From the NCBI GenBank assembly GCA_039881145.1, contig JAYKKI010000088.1, forward strand, positions 3,224,501-3,288,500: a stretch of DNA of 64,000 nucleotides. The letters run 5' to 3'. The translations under genes and the position numbers were made by a program. The notes under the pieces are model-generated. The model saw only the letters and a program-made list of their open reading frames with translations. It made no database searches and was not told the origin of the DNA. This DNA comes from Druceiella hillmani. Taxonomy: Eukaryota > Arthropoda > Insecta > Lepidoptera > Hepialidae. This document shows, piece after piece, positions 1-10,759 of this stretch; position 1 is the stretch's first letter; every line of letters starts with the position of its first letter.

Positions 1-1554
1 TCAGGATTGAAATGTTTCGCATGTCAAAATCAAAACTGACAGGTGGTTTTGTTGACTTGTTTTTTTTTCGTTTATGAGAGTTATAAGATTGTCTTTGATT
101 TCAAAATACGTGTCCGATGCGAGCATAGATTTTAATATTTATAAATTAATTATTTATGAAAGTGAATCTACGTTAGATTATGGATAATAAGAAGAGAAAA
201 AATGATATAAATGCGTATGCATTATATAATAACTGAAAAAAAAGGATTTCAGATAAGACAGATCTAACAATTTTTACATCAAAATGAAAAACAACCGTCA
301 TATCCGATAGTTGATTAACGCATGCGGTCATTCACTTGTGTTAATTACCGTACAAAATAGTTTTTTGCTAGCACTTTCTCACTTGTTTGTATAATAATTA
401 GTACCGTGTGATAAGGACCTGATAACGAACTGTGCTGCTGTTGGTTCGGTCAATTTTTGATCATGAAAAATTGTGTTAAAAAATTCAGTCATATTTCAGA
501 TTTTTTAGGGTTTCGTACCTCAAAAGGAAAACGTAATCTTTATAAGATCACTCACGCTCACGTGTCTCTATGGTCGTCTGTCACAAAACAACATAGTCAT
601 TTTTCTGCGAAACCTCTTGACGTAGTAACGTGAAATTTGGTACGGCAATAAAACATATGAACCTGCACAAATCAGTAGGCAACACGTAATATATTCATAT
701 GAAAATTGAAAAGGGGGTTATTATGTAGGAACTAAGAATTGTTTTTTTTAAATTCAGTTTATAGTGTGGGATGTGGTTTGAAATGGATAGTTCTAAGGGT
801 ATCAAAAATATTTTTGCATAATTTTAAGTAGTCCTGAACGTCTGCAACCTAGGACAATTTTATAGGAAAGCTATAACGATTGCTTCCACGTGTCAAGTTT
901 TTAAGATATTCACCTTAATATATATATCCTCCCGATTTAATTATATTAAGTATTATTAAACATTTATTGTGCTGGAAAGTTAATATAAATCATGACTTGT
1001 GATAAATAAAATAATTTCACTTCAAACGATATACAGAACCCTCGATCCGTGAGGCAGACTAGCACTTGGTCAGTTTTTTAATGACACATCAGTATTTTTA
1101 ACGAAGAAACTTTTTGAAAATTTTCTACTCTACTCAAAGAGCTCTCTTCAACGCTTGTGAAGAAAAACAATTTTTCGTCTCTAGAAATATTCATTGGCAT
1201 CTCGTTGTAATAAAATTGTAACTGCAATTATTGATTTTGAATCCCAGAGTTACATAAAATGTGCAAAAATGAGATATTTAGCTTATTCTGTTTAGGAGCT
1301 AGCCTCTTATTTTATGTAGGACTTAGAAACCTCTGATAGAAAGATGGGCGTACAGAGAGGGTTGCCACAAGAAAAATATTCCATTGAGGTATTTCGTGTA
1401 AAAAACCCTCAAAATATGAATATATGTAATATGTTCTCACATGAGATGCTACACCCTACTGTTCACTTTTCCTAAAAAAAGACGTGTTTCCAGAAAGTAA
1501 AAAGGCATGGAATCGCAGTGTTTTCAAGTTTCCTTTTCCCCGTGGAAAACTTAC
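1..1554. other. AT-rich stretch without a recognisable gene
   Basis: Apart from one short dispersed-repeat fragment near 507-590 I see nothing here: no convincing open frame, no tandem array and no structural RNA. The right edge is the intron side of the candidate exon at 1555-1660. Confidence 0.5.
507..590. repeat. Fragment of the GTTCC-type dispersed repeat
   Basis: The text 'agggtttcgtacctcaaaag' followed by 'aagatcactcacg...cgtgtctc...gtcgtctgtcaca' is one end of a short interspersed repeat. Related ends occur, some in the opposite orientation, near 20085, 32900, 56480 and 57960. From memory this is one of the most common repeats in moth and butterfly genomes. It is badly decayed here. 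Confidence 0.55.
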
Positions 1555-1660
1555 CTGCACAAATAACATAGTGTAATCGATTCTTGATTGCTATGTATGA
1601 AGATATGGGAAGAACGGAGAATGTGATGAGTTACTGGCCTTGGTTGTCCCGCGCAGTTTC
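1555..1660 (-). CDS. Candidate internal coding exon
   Basis: Read on the minus strand, a frame is open from an ATG at 1739 through 1551 and runs into a textbook 5' splice site, GTGCAG|GTAAGTTTT, with the last exon base at 1555. Its codons are richer in CpG than the surroundings (GCG, TCG, ACG), unlike the AT-driven frames elsewhere. The ATG at 1739 is poorly placed (T at -3) and has an in-frame stop just upstream, so an internal exon is more likely. Two acceptors are possible: CTTACTTTAG| (exon from 1660, phase 1) and ATATTCAG| (exon from 1695, phase 2). With the first, the exon adds GA plus 34 codons (NCAGQPRPVTHH...LCYLC) plus AG, and its phase fits the signal-peptide exon at 28788. With the second it fits the short exon at 4118. 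The product is not recognised; the C-x-G-x-P spacing with a following I-x-I-H-S is faintly like the end of a CUB domain, which is speculation. Confidence 0.33.
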
Positions 1661-1806
1661 CTAAAGTAAGCGTACTGTTCGTGCGCTGTTTCACACTGAA
1701 TATGCACGTTATGTCGCTATCGGTACACCGTTTACACATCAATTTTTAAAGAGGTAGACCGCCGGCAATCAGTTTTGTCCTTTAACATTTACAAAGTTTA
1801 ATTATT

Positions 1807-2249
1807 GTGTTGCAAACTTGAAAAAGAATGCAAAACTTATTAAATGTTTGCAAATTTGCAGTACAAAATTAGATATTTATTTTGCAACATCCTAATGTTG
1901 CAGACTTAAAAAAGAATGCAAAACTTATTAAATGTTTGCAAATTTGCAGTACAAAATTAGATATTTATTTTGTAACATCCTAATGTTGCAGACTTGAAAA
2001 AGAATGCAAAACTTATTAAATGTTTGCAAATTTGCAGTACAAAATTAGATATTTATTTTATAACATCCTAATGTTGCAGACTTGAAAAAGAATGCAAAAC
2101 TTAATAACTGTTTGCAAATTTGCAGTACAACATTAGATATTTATTTTGTAACATCCTAATGGTGCAGACTTGACAAAGAATGCAAAACTTATTAAATGTT
2201 TGCATATTTGCAGTACAAAATTAAATATATATTTTGTAACATCGTAATA
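1807..2249. repeat. Tandem array, 88-bp unit, five copies
   Basis: The word 'aagaatgcaaaactta' recurs at 1824, 1912, 2000, 2088 and 2176, exactly 88 bp apart. Units differ by only a few substitutions, with no length change. Each unit holds 'tgtttgcaaatttgcagtac' and 'ttttgtaacatcctaatg'. I see no coding capacity. Confidence 0.95.
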
Positions 2250-2655
2250 CCCAACAATTATTTTTCAGCCAAGTTTGAAAGCGCTTCGTAAAAAATTGTG
2301 ATTTCTAACATCGGTAGAAATTTTGTCCATACATAAATACATATAAATATACTTTCAAATGATCCACTTATTCACCACTGTATTCTAAAAAAAAAAGTAT
2401 TGCTATTTTCATGGAAACAATGGCGCAATGTTTCGCGTTGGTTATTTACGAATGAAAAGTACGTGAGTCACGGATTTGACATTTAACTGTCTGCAAATAT
2501 GTATAATACTTTAGGTCGACGATGTTGTTTTGTGACCACGGTTAGCTGGGACTTATTTCTGTCGTTAAATGGGGTGGAAACGATTTGAGAGTCCGCAAAC
2601 GAGATGTTTAATTAAATTTTGTTGTCGATAATAAATATTCTATTTAACTTTAAGA

Positions 2656-2836
2656 AATATTGAATATATTTGGCGTTAATTTTATAGAAATTCATTATTC
2701 ACAATTAAATGAAACTACGTGATGTAGTAATATTTCTACTCTCTTTAAGTTCTTTACCACGACCTAGGTTTCGTTGTATTACAACATCTTCAGGTGGGCT
2801 ATTAGCAAAGATTGAATCTTTGCTAATAGCCCACCA
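2656..2836 (+). mobile_element. Foldback element FB, copy 1, right arm lost
   Basis: This copy begins 'aatattgaatatattt' and continues 'ttattcacaattaaatgaaa', then 'ctacgtgatgtagta', matching the arm of the fuller copy at 36593-36897. At 2791-2834 it turns back on itself (ggtgggctattagcaaagat / atctttgctaatagcccacc) and then stops, so the return arm is nearly absent. A 79-codon frame here is a by-product of the element. Confidence 0.85.
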
Positions 2837-2989
2837 CACTGTATTTAAGAAATATATTTCTTTATCAATAAGTAAATTCGTTGTTTTTTTATTTTGTTTG
2901 CCATTACCAGATATATTTCAACGAAATTTTGATAGGCATATCTTTTAGGGAGTTTGAGGAAATCGAATGAATTTTTAAAGGTTTTTCAA

Positions 2990-3165
2990 ATTTTATTTTT
3001 CGAAAGTTCTACAAATTGTTACAGGCCAAGACTGTCTCGGTAAGCTTCTGCCATCTGATACTGTAAGGTGCGATGGACTCATCTCCAACAGCTGACCTGT
3101 AACACCCAGGTATATTTAGAAACAATCTAGCCATCTAATGTAATGCCTTCTTCTCTTTCTAATCC
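2990..3165 (-). pseudogene. Possible LINE 3' coding relic
   Basis: Read on the minus strand, this stretch has pieces resembling the basic, tryptophan-rich tail of LINE reverse transcriptase reading frames (R-R-x-x-R-W-L-D, then L-G-V, then S-L-P-R-Q-S-W). Stops and frame changes interrupt it. The match is by eye and weak. Confidence 0.3.
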
Positions 3166-3327
3166 TTTCGAGTTTAGAGAGTCAGTCAGTTTTCTTGTTG
3201 AATCCATTTCATATTTCCTGTACCCATAATAAGTTCATAACATCAGGCTGTTCGAAAAACTTGCAAAATTTGTTATTGTAACAAATCCCCTGAAAGTTAT
3301 AGAGAATGTTAATCATATGTTGCATAC

Positions 3328-3330
<3 letters not shown>

Positions 3331-3387
<57 letters not shown>

Positions 3388-3403
3388 TATATATATATAT
3401 ATA
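3331..3403. repeat. (AT)n microsatellite
   Basis: About 73 bp of AT dinucleotide with a single AGAT interruption near 3386. The overlapping minus-strand frame of alternating Y and I is an artefact of it. Confidence 0.98.
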
Positions 3404-3559
3404 GCGCATGTTTTAATTATCCATATTATATTAATGTTAACTATTGTAACAATAATTATATACTAATATATGTATGCAAAAAGAAATTTCACTTCTAACG
3501 CACAGTAAATACTACAGGTTTTTATTGAATTTTTTGTAAATGTATATTTAAGTATATTT

Positions 3560-3780
3560 CCTATTTTATTAATAAAATTCGCTCCATTAACCGTTTATGC
3601 TTAAATAGTTAAATTTGCATATCTCGTTATTAAATAAACCGATTGCAGTAAAATAAACATAGCTTAAACTAAATATAGCTTAAAGTTAAGCTCTAAACTT
3701 TTTAGGAAAACTTTATTCGAATCGGGTTAGTAGTTTTTACGTGATGCGTGCACAAACAAACACGCAGTAAGACTAGAGTT
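3560..3780 (+). repeat. Decayed dispersed-repeat tail
   Basis: Holds 'cgaatcgggttagtagtttttacgtgatgcg' followed by 'cacaaacaaacacgc'. It resembles the widespread lepidopteran repeat tail in which 'aaatcggttcagtagtttt' precedes a 'gacaaacaaac' end. Related text appears near 16640 and 30880. Confidence 0.45.
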
Positions 3781-4084
3781 TAAAAAATGATCTTAACGCA
3801 TTCTAAATATTTTCTATGTACAGACACACAAACTTCACATTTTTATTATATTTATAGATTATATCATTGCAAATAAATTTAGATTGCCAACAGATTTATT
3901 ACATTCATAAACTGTCTTTGAGAAATCGAAAACAAACAGTTTAAGCAGGTTTACTACCTCAAAAGAGAAATAAATATATTTTACGCAATTTTATTATATC
4001 ACATTCACAAAGCGATCTTATAGCCTATAATTTAATATAAAAATAAACTAAACACAAATAAAAATACACATAAAACTCTGACCG

Positions 4085-4320
4085 CGAATCCCTTGAAGTG
4101 TGGCGATGTTTGCTTACCTCGCCCGCGACATCTTGAGTGGCAACCGTTCAGATCGTGCTCACCTTATCGGTCAACACTTCCTTATCATACTATTTCTTCC
4201 CACAAGCGTGCGTGTTCTCGTTTCCGTTCAGCCGTTCGAAAGTGTTGTGGTCGCGGAACTCGATCCGAGGCCTCGCGATCAGTGTTCACGTTTGTTTTAT
4301 CAGTTGGCGTATTATAGGGG
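4085..4320. promoter_or_regulatory. GC-richer CpG-containing island
   Basis: About 235 bp with many CpG dinucleotides in otherwise AT-rich DNA. It carries a minus-strand 5' splice site (4117/4116) and plus-strand initiator-like TCAGT words. Three overlapping plus-strand frames of 74-84 codons cross it; none has coding-like composition. It is best read as a promoter/first-exon island or an old transposon fragment. Confidence 0.35.
4118..4131 (-). CDS. Candidate short first coding exon (MSRA + donor)
   Basis: Within a GC-richer island (about 4085-4320) the minus strand reads ACTCAAG-ATG-TCG-CGG-GCG-AG|GTAAGCAAAC. The ATG has A at -3, and the 5' splice site matches the consensus at every core position, leaving phase 2. 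The ~190 nt upstream would be 5' UTR, but it contains at least one other ATG, which weakens the case. The phase matches the alternative acceptor at 1696. The plus strand of the same island holds two TCAGT initiator-like words, near 4280 and 4302, so the island could instead be a plus-strand promoter. Product unknown. Confidence 0.25.
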
Positions 4321-4582
4321 TCATTCACCTTTTTAATATCAAATTTGGCACATACGAGGAAACAGCATGTTTGGAAGTAATTTTATATTAATAAAACTAG
4401 CCAAATGCGGGTCAGAATACTCAAAGAAAACAGTTCGATAATTTATAATTATCTATAAATATTAAAATTGTTGTTGCAATTTATCGAATAAATTTAATTG
4501 AAAATTCTTAACGAATTATAGTAATTAGATTTTTGAAAATCTTGCTTGAAAAATTAGGGAAAACAACACGTATTATTTTGAA

Positions 4583-5045
4583 TTATAATATTTCTCAAAT
4601 GAGTCTTAAAAACGATGATATAACACTTGAGATGCATAAACGTATAAAAAACGTATGTAACCATATACACTTTCAAATGATATATAATATTTCTCAAACG
4701 AGCTTTAAAAACGATGATGTAATATTTGAGATGGATAAACGCATAAAAAACGTACCTAACCACAAACATTCTGAAATTATATATAATATTTCTCAAACGA
4801 GCCCTAAAAGCAATGTAGTGATATTTCTCAAATGAGCCTTAAAAACGATGATATTGCATTTGAGAAGCATAAACGCATAAAAAACGAACGTAACCATATA
4901 CAATTTGAATTGATATATAATATTTCTCAAGCGAGCCTTAAAAAGGATGTAGTAATATTTCTCAAACGAGTCTTAAAAACAATGATATTGCACTTGAGAA
5001 GCATAAAAGCATAAAAAACGTACGTAACCATATACACTTTGAAAT
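4583..5045. repeat. Tandem array, 99-bp unit with 34-35 bp partial units
   Basis: 'aatatttctcaaa' starts at 4587, 4686 and 4785 (99 bp apart), then near 4820, 4919 and 4953, where partial units of 34-35 bp are inserted. Since 99 is a multiple of three, a frame stays open across several units and gives a false 100-codon frame on the plus strand and an 80-codon frame on the minus strand. Confidence 0.93.
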
Positions 5046-5923
5046 AATTTCAAAAGTTTCTGGTTTGACTACGTATAAGGAAGCTTAAATATTCTCTTGT
5101 AATTATAACTTTTAACTAAACTATATAAATATAATTTCTAATCATAACTTGACACTAACCAACTATATTTCCCTTACTGAACAACAAAAATCTGTTAATT
5201 AATCTAGCTTATCTTAGTTAACCACTAACTATCACCAACCAACCAACCAACTCATCGATGAGTAAGTTTTTTTTTTGTAAAAAAAATAAAATAAACTTCG
5301 ATTAAAAAAAATCATAATGCTTGTTATTTTTATGGAATATTTTTTAAAAATTTCTTATTAATATTAACCATCTTGAGCTATACCATAGACAAAATTTATA
5401 CACGAATATTGGCAATCTTACAATATAGCCTATCTAAACAACACTTTTAATTTTGTTGTGGGCAGCGAATGTGATACTTTTATCACTTCTTTATACGAAC
5501 TACAAATAATTCGAAATTCAAATAATTCTTGTGTTAGTTTTTATCTTATTCACGCATATAGAAACAGAATAATCGAAAACGAAACAGACGATTATCTTTT
5601 CCGCCCCGCCCAAACTAACTTCACCTCCCCTCTCCAATTGATGTCGTGCATACATATAAATTATTATTGATGGCGTCTCCAGTAAACTCGCCATGCATCG
5701 GCCAGATGGTCGTACCTCTATTACTTAAAACCAAAACTCAAGTCTCGTTTAGTATATCTTGAAATTGGCACAACACTAAAAGTAGCTAAGTAACAGAAAT
5801 ACACAAGAAATGCGAGGACGCGACATTCGCGACCCAAAAATAAACTCACACCAGTCAATACTTGGAAGTAGCTTAAACAATAATGGACAACTGCAGGGAG
5901 TCGGCAGAGAGGTGTGTACTTAC
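5046..5923. other. AT-rich stretch, nothing recognised until the CpG island
   Basis: No repeat structure or splice-bounded frame stands out in 5046-5680. From 5680 to 5923 base composition rises and the sequence merges into the island around 5880-6180. Confidence 0.4.
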
Positions 5924-6001
5924 AGTGTATTCACAAATTTGACAGGCTCCCGCCAACAAAGGTGAGTCAGGTGAGAGAAAAAAATAATGATGTGCGGCCA
6001 T
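5924..6001 (-). CDS. Candidate first coding exon, 26 residues
   Basis: On the minus strand an ATG at 6001-5999 sits in an excellent context (CGCAAA-ATG-G, A at -3 and G at +4). It is the first ATG after an in-frame TGA near 6065, and the ~95 nt back to an initiator-like TTCAGTA at 6096 contain no ATG. Twenty-six codons (MAAHHYFFLSPD...CQICEYT) then run to ACT|GTAAGTAC, a consensus 5' splice site with the last exon base at 5924, phase 0. A CpG-rich setting supports a promoter and first exon. I do not recognise the protein; the C-Q-I-C pair might be structural. The opposite strand also has a good donor (ACAAAG|GTGAGT at 5960/5961), so orientation is not certain. Confidence 0.42.
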
Positions 6002-6175
6002 TTTGCGAGAAAAAAAGGGGAAAGATAAACAGAAACTCGTATCCAAGGCAACCGACCGCCGTGTTCAGTTCGCGAGTTGGATTCACCGTAAATACTGAAG
6101 GCGGCAGTTTAAATTGCAATCGCTTGAGTGTGAATCTGCTTGAGGGCTGACCGCGGTTTGGGGGGGGGGGGTGCG
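6002..6175 (-). promoter_or_regulatory. Putative promoter and 5' UTR of the 5924 exon
   Basis: CpG-rich block with an initiator-like TTCAGTA on the minus strand (A at 6096), an ATG-free leader to 6002, and a run of 12 G on the plus strand at 6160-6171. No TATA box is visible at the usual distance. Confidence 0.3.
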
Positions 6176-6629
6176 AAAGGCCAATCATGCCCCGCGGCGG
6201 AGAAATCACCTTAGAGTCTACGGTCCTTATAATTATTTGTTGTCGGTTTTGCAAATCTAGATAATAATTAATAGAATAACAAAATAAATAATCATAGCCT
6301 GTGTCGTGATGGGCACCAGGAATAAAAATTTCAATCTCGCTACTTTTCACGACATGAGGTGTATTTTTTTCTTGTATTTTTTTGTGGCTTTTGTAACTAA
6401 TGAAATTAAATAATATTTATTAGTATATTTCGTCAATATAAAATCCAAATTAAAGAAATAATTAAGGCGGTGCTCGTCGAGTATTAACCTCAACAAGGTA
6501 GTAAATTTAATCAATTTGTTAATGTTATCAAAAAATATATATACTTTAAATTGAAACTTTTATACATTCAAGAACGATATTTTTTAATTAACTTGATGTG
6601 TCAAAATTACATTATTTATAATAAGAGAA

Positions 6630-7206
6630 GCGCCATAAATATTTAATAATACCTAATATGTTAATGATTAACCTATTGCAATAAATATTTAATAATACCT
6701 AATATATTAATAATTAGCCTAGCGCAATAAATATTTAATAATACCTAATATATTAATGATTAGCCTATTGCAATAAAAAATTAATAATACCTAATATATT
6801 AATGATTATCATATTGCAATAAATATTTAATAATACCTAACATGTTAATAATTATCTTATTGCAATAAATATTTATTAATACCTAATATATTAATGATTA
6901 TCAGATTGCAATAAATATTTAATAATATCTAATATATTAATGATTATCTTATTGCAATAAATATTTAATAATACCTAATATATTAATAATTATTTTAGGG
7001 CAATAAATATTTAATAATACCTAACATGTTAATAATTATCTTATTGCAATAAATATTTATTAATACCTAATATATTAATGATTATCAGATTGCAATAAAT
7101 ATTTAATAATATCTAATATATTAATGATTATCTTATTGCAATAAATATTTAATAATACCTAATATATTAATAATTATTTTAGGGCAATAAATATTTAATA
7201 ATACCC
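6630..7206. repeat. Tandem array, 46-bp unit with 184-bp higher-order period
   Basis: 'gcaataaatatttaataata' recurs every 46 bp (6678, 6724, 6770, 6816 and onward) for about twelve units. Between 6836 and 7200 a block of four units is repeated with its private variants ('cctaacatgttaataatt', 'gattatcagattgc', 'ttattttagggc'), giving a 184-bp higher-order period. Confidence 0.93.
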
Positions 7207-7400
7207 GATATAATCAAACAGGGGCTACATAAACATTATCGCGAATATTTCAAAAGCTATGACATCTAGAAATGTTGTTTTGATTTTACCATGAACTTAA
7301 TGTAGACTTCTAAAAATTCTATTTTTTTTATAATTTTAGATTCGATCGTCTCGGAAATAAGGACACGACGCTTTATTTTTTTTAAATTAAACGGTAGAAA
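7190..7400 (+). repeat. Dispersed repeat related to 32222-32420
   Basis: After the last array unit, 'caataaatatttaataatac' is followed by 'tatttcaaaagctatgacatctagaa' and 'tttataattttagattcgat'. The stretch at 32222-32420 has the same order of words (caataaatgtttaataatac ... atctcaaaaactatgatatctagaa ... ttataactttaggttcaat). The 46-bp array appears to have grown from the edge of this repeat. Confidence 0.6.
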
Positions 7401-8564
7401 TTCGCCAATTAATCGACATATTATCGTATGGATGAACCTTTTGAAATTCTCAACCGGCATCGGGCGGTTCCGCCTCCGCTCGGATGCGTTACAGAATTTT
7501 AACATGACATAATAGCTCAAAAGTCGCTAAAGGAGTTTCACGTCGAAAATTCACTTATGTTATAAACACTTTTACAATTTTCACATTTTTCTAAATGCCA
7601 TTCCGCGAATGCTATTTTTAAATTAATAATACTCATCTCGGTTCATATTTAATATCATAAAGTAAAGGACAGACAGACAGCAGGGTCATTTTATAACAAA
7701 TTCCTGTCGTTCCATTGGACGCAACTTTAAACTATTCATTTTGTCAGAAAGATTAACAACTATGGTGTCTAAAGCGGCATCTACACTGGACGCAGCGGGA
7801 TACCAGTATGAAACCAGGCGTTTATCGTCTTGCTTATTTTCATTACTTGTAACATTTGTATGCATACGAGTATATGTAGAAAGCTATGCTGAATATGCTT
7901 GGATGCGAACGACTCAAAGATTTTTAAAGGCAGTAAGTACCCGCTTTCTGTGTGGTATTTCAATATTCACGCCCATAACCCGTAAATTACTATACGAAGC
8001 TAATATTGCTTAACTTGTTAAAATGGCCTTTATTTTGGCATCTTAACTGTCATTTGAAATTAATCCATAAGAGTCTTAAACATCCTGATCTTAATTCTTT
8101 ACCATTCATCTTACTTTGTCTTTTTCTTGGGACATCTTTCCTTTCTTTTTTTATAAGGAAAGAGTTAGTGGAAAACTAGGTAAGAAATGATGAAATCATA
8201 AAAATTAAATATTGGAAACGGCAACGGAGAATGATTAAAGGTGAAAATTTAACCGCCCAAGAACGTATCGAAACACGGGTTGCCTAGTTGAAATCATTGA
8301 CGCAATCTAACCAAAATAAGTTGTTTAATTGAAAGTTCCAATTAAATTCTAGTACATAGATTTCTTTCCACATTATTCAAATCCGAGATTTAAAAAATAC
8401 ACACGAAAGGAACATACATTGCACATTTTTATATATATTTTACTTTGAAGCTTATTATTTTAAAAATATTAAAAAAGGAAAAACGGTAAATAGAACCTCT
8501 ATTGTGTCTTTAAACATCTTTCCAATGATTTCCACTAACCAGAAACTGCAGAAAAATGTTTTTA
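7401..8564. other. Stretch without a supported gene
   Basis: A 90-codon plus-strand frame (7741-8013) begins at a non-ATG codon, although an in-frame ATG lies at 7762, and passes a donor-like GGCA|GTAAGTA at 7933/7934. It lacks a good acceptor or any recognisable product. The words 'attggacgcaac' and 'actggacgcagcgg' suggest pieces of a DNA transposon end, but I cannot show it. Confidence 0.35.
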
Positions 8565-9035
8565 CTCTCTACAAATGTACAGGGATTTTATTTTATAGCT
8601 CCCAATCAATGTACATATTAATGAAGTTTTGTTTGTTTTAATTATTGTTGTACTTAATGTCAATAGAGCAGGAGTATGATCGGTAGTTAGAACATAGACA
8701 CCTTTTATCGATGTAATTGGATGCAATTTCACGTGAAATGAAGAAGTTAATCGCATCAGGAATTTGACTGCTGCCTGTAGGCCAATATGTTGAAGTACGT
8801 GATGAATGGAATTCGCATTTTATTTCTTTAATGGCAGCTAACATTTCACTGTCTTTGTCATGTGTGAAGGGTCAATAACTCCAAACAGTACATTGATATC
8901 GCTTGCAATGATAAATCTTGGACCAAGTTTTCTGAGTATGTTGACACATTAACTTTTCGAAATGTTGTGAAGTGGTGGGCACTGGAAAGAACCAATGCTA
9001 ATGTCAGCGCCATTATATTGAATATTAATAATGGT
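8565..9035 (-). pseudogene. Jockey-like LINE endonuclease relic
   Basis: On the minus strand, motifs typical of the apurinic-type endonuclease of Jockey/I-group LINEs appear in the right order: C-P-P-x-H-x-I (8958-8985), L-G-P-R-F-I-I-A-S-D-I-N (8891-8927, matching the family's L-G-x-R-F-I-x-G-G-D-x-N), T-x-T-Y-W-P followed by I-P-D and F-F-I-S (about 8735-8800), and the catalytic-end motif T-D-H-T-P with L-T-L-S-T (8650-8690). The pieces lie in different frames, with stops between them, and a catalytic glycine pair is changed, so this is a dead fragment of a longer element. The reverse transcriptase of the same element is not seen downstream. Confidence 0.8.
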
Positions 9036-9477
9036 AGCTTGAAAATATGGCTATATTATTTCTTGTTACCACAAGCGTTGTGTATTTTATTACATTAATA
9101 AAGCTATTTCCAAACATTTTGCTACAGAAAATTTGACAATTGATCCACTCTATTTGTCAAGTATTCCATTCCATTTATCAAATGATGTAAATCCATTTTA
9201 CAAATGGACACTTAAAATAGATATGTACAAAAAATGACACTTAAAAACAGCCATGATAAGGTTTCTTTATCCATTGCAAAATTTTAAAAAATTTGCCTAG
9301 ATTGAAATATATAGACATGCATATAAAATTATATGAAATAACGCTGGACTTATCAAATCAGCTATAAACAAGCCAAGTTTCTGATCTGATATAACCCATT
9401 TAACCAATGATAATATTTCTCTTATATAATTGAGCTTAATATTATAAATTATCGTTATCAAATGTCCACTTCTAAAA

Positions 9478-10080
9478 TTTAGCTTCCCCCATAGATTCAC
9501 ACGAAAATCGATCCAGTACTGCATGCATCCAACGGTTTTCTGTGTCCTTTACCAGCTATCATCTATCCATCTAGTGCGGGGCGCCCAACTCTGTGTCTTC
9601 CGGCACGTGGCATTAGAGAACCTCTTTTCCCAACGGTAATCGGCTCTACGCGCTATTACGGTCTGCTTACCACTTCCACCTAAATTTGACAATGCTACGA
9701 GCTATAGCTTTAATTCTCCCCTGAATCTGCTCATTACGATCATTTTGCGTAAAGAAAATCGACAATAGCTTGCTGAATAACTTAGAATCTTTTTACGATA
9801 TGAATAGTAATAGTATCTACGTCCCATTTCATATGTCATCACTTGCAACACACACTGGTTGAAGGCTTTTATCTTCAAACACTGTGGTATTTTGGATGAC
9901 GTTTCTCAAAAGTTACCCAGACGAGTTGAATTCTCTGATTGACATCTATTTCGAAGTTGGATTTAGCTGATCAGATAGTTTCTCATAGGTAAAAATAATG
10001 ATCAGCAACTTCAAAGGTAGCATTCCTAAAACGTTGAAGTGTAACGTGGACTTTAGACACGACCTTCATCTTGTTCATAT
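9478..10080 (-). pseudogene. RTE-like LINE reverse transcriptase C-terminal relic
   Basis: The minus strand carries, in order, pieces of the thumb and tail of a lepidopteran RTE-like LINE: E-V-A-D-H-Y-F-Y-L, S-N-F-E-x-x-V-N-x-R-I-Q-L-x-W (about 9930-9985), K-A-F-N-Q-C-V-L-Q-V-M-T-Y (about 9830-9870), K-F-R-W-K-W, V-G-R-P (about 9585), and R-W-M-H-A-V-L-D-R with S-M-G-E-A (about 9480-9535). Frameshifts and stops split every piece. Named by comparison with the family pattern from memory; clade assignment is tentative, LINE identity is firm. Confidence 0.8.
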
Positions 10081-10234
10081 TTGAGGAAAAAAATTAAAAA
10101 AAAATTAATTGAGTAAATAAATTAAAAGAAATAAAATGAGCATTTGTTTACTAAAGCAATAGAGTTTGGAGTGACAAGCAATCAACACAGAAATTAATCC
10201 CTCCACATGGTGTGTCCTCATACCTTGTCATGTA

Positions 10235-10500
10235 AGGATTATTCTATCTGGATTAATGATTATTCTTCTGCTTCATTAAGGATTATTCTTCTGCTTCATT
10301 GTACCAAATCATTATTATTAAGGATTATTCTTCTGCTTCATTGTACCAAATCATTATTATTAAGGATTATTCTTCTGCTTCATTGTACCAAATCATTATT
10401 ATTAAGGATTATTCTTCTGCTTCATTGCACCAAACCAGGATTATTCTTCTGCTTCATTGCACAAAAATTAAGGATTATTCTTCTGCTTCATTGCACCAAA
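10235..10500. repeat. Tandem array, 42-bp unit
   Basis: 'ggattattcttctgcttcat' recurs at 10280, 10322, 10364 and 10406 (42 bp apart), then with shortened spacing to 10500, as some units lose 'tcattattattaa'. Because 42 is divisible by three, two plus-strand frames of 91 and 103 codons with a repeating R-I-I-L-L-L-H-C-T-K look stay open. They are not genes. Confidence 0.95.
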
Positions 10501-10759
10501 TCCTTATTCCCGTCATAATTTCCATGCTCTTCAAACGCATTGAAATTATGGGGAACATAATTAGCCAGTACTGAAATCACGTCTAACTCAAATGCCAAAT
10601 ATAACAATATGCCAGTTCTTATCTAGCTGTTATCAAATACCAAATTTACGATTCAACATTTGCATGCACTGGTAGTTAAAGATTATCCAGATGTTAGAGT
10701 CTGGAATGTTGTTTCGCTACAGTAGTAATGTATAGTGACAAAAATATATATACATTTGA

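Noticed and set aside
4533..5014. 100-, 80- and 60-codon frames
   Set aside because: They exist only because the 99-bp repeat unit is a multiple of three.
5967..6350. 127-codon minus-strand frame across the CpG island
   Set aside because: It overlaps the better-supported exon frame at 5924-6001 out of register, uses a poorer ATG and has no motif.
7741..8013. 90-codon plus-strand frame with a GTAAGTA donor-like word
   Set aside because: The frame begins at a non-ATG codon after a weak 'ttttgtcag'; sequence resembles DNA-transposon end words and the product is not recognisable.
10207..10574. 103- and 91-codon frames of repeated leucine-rich segments
   Set aside because: By-product of the 42-bp array; not a leucine-rich-repeat protein.
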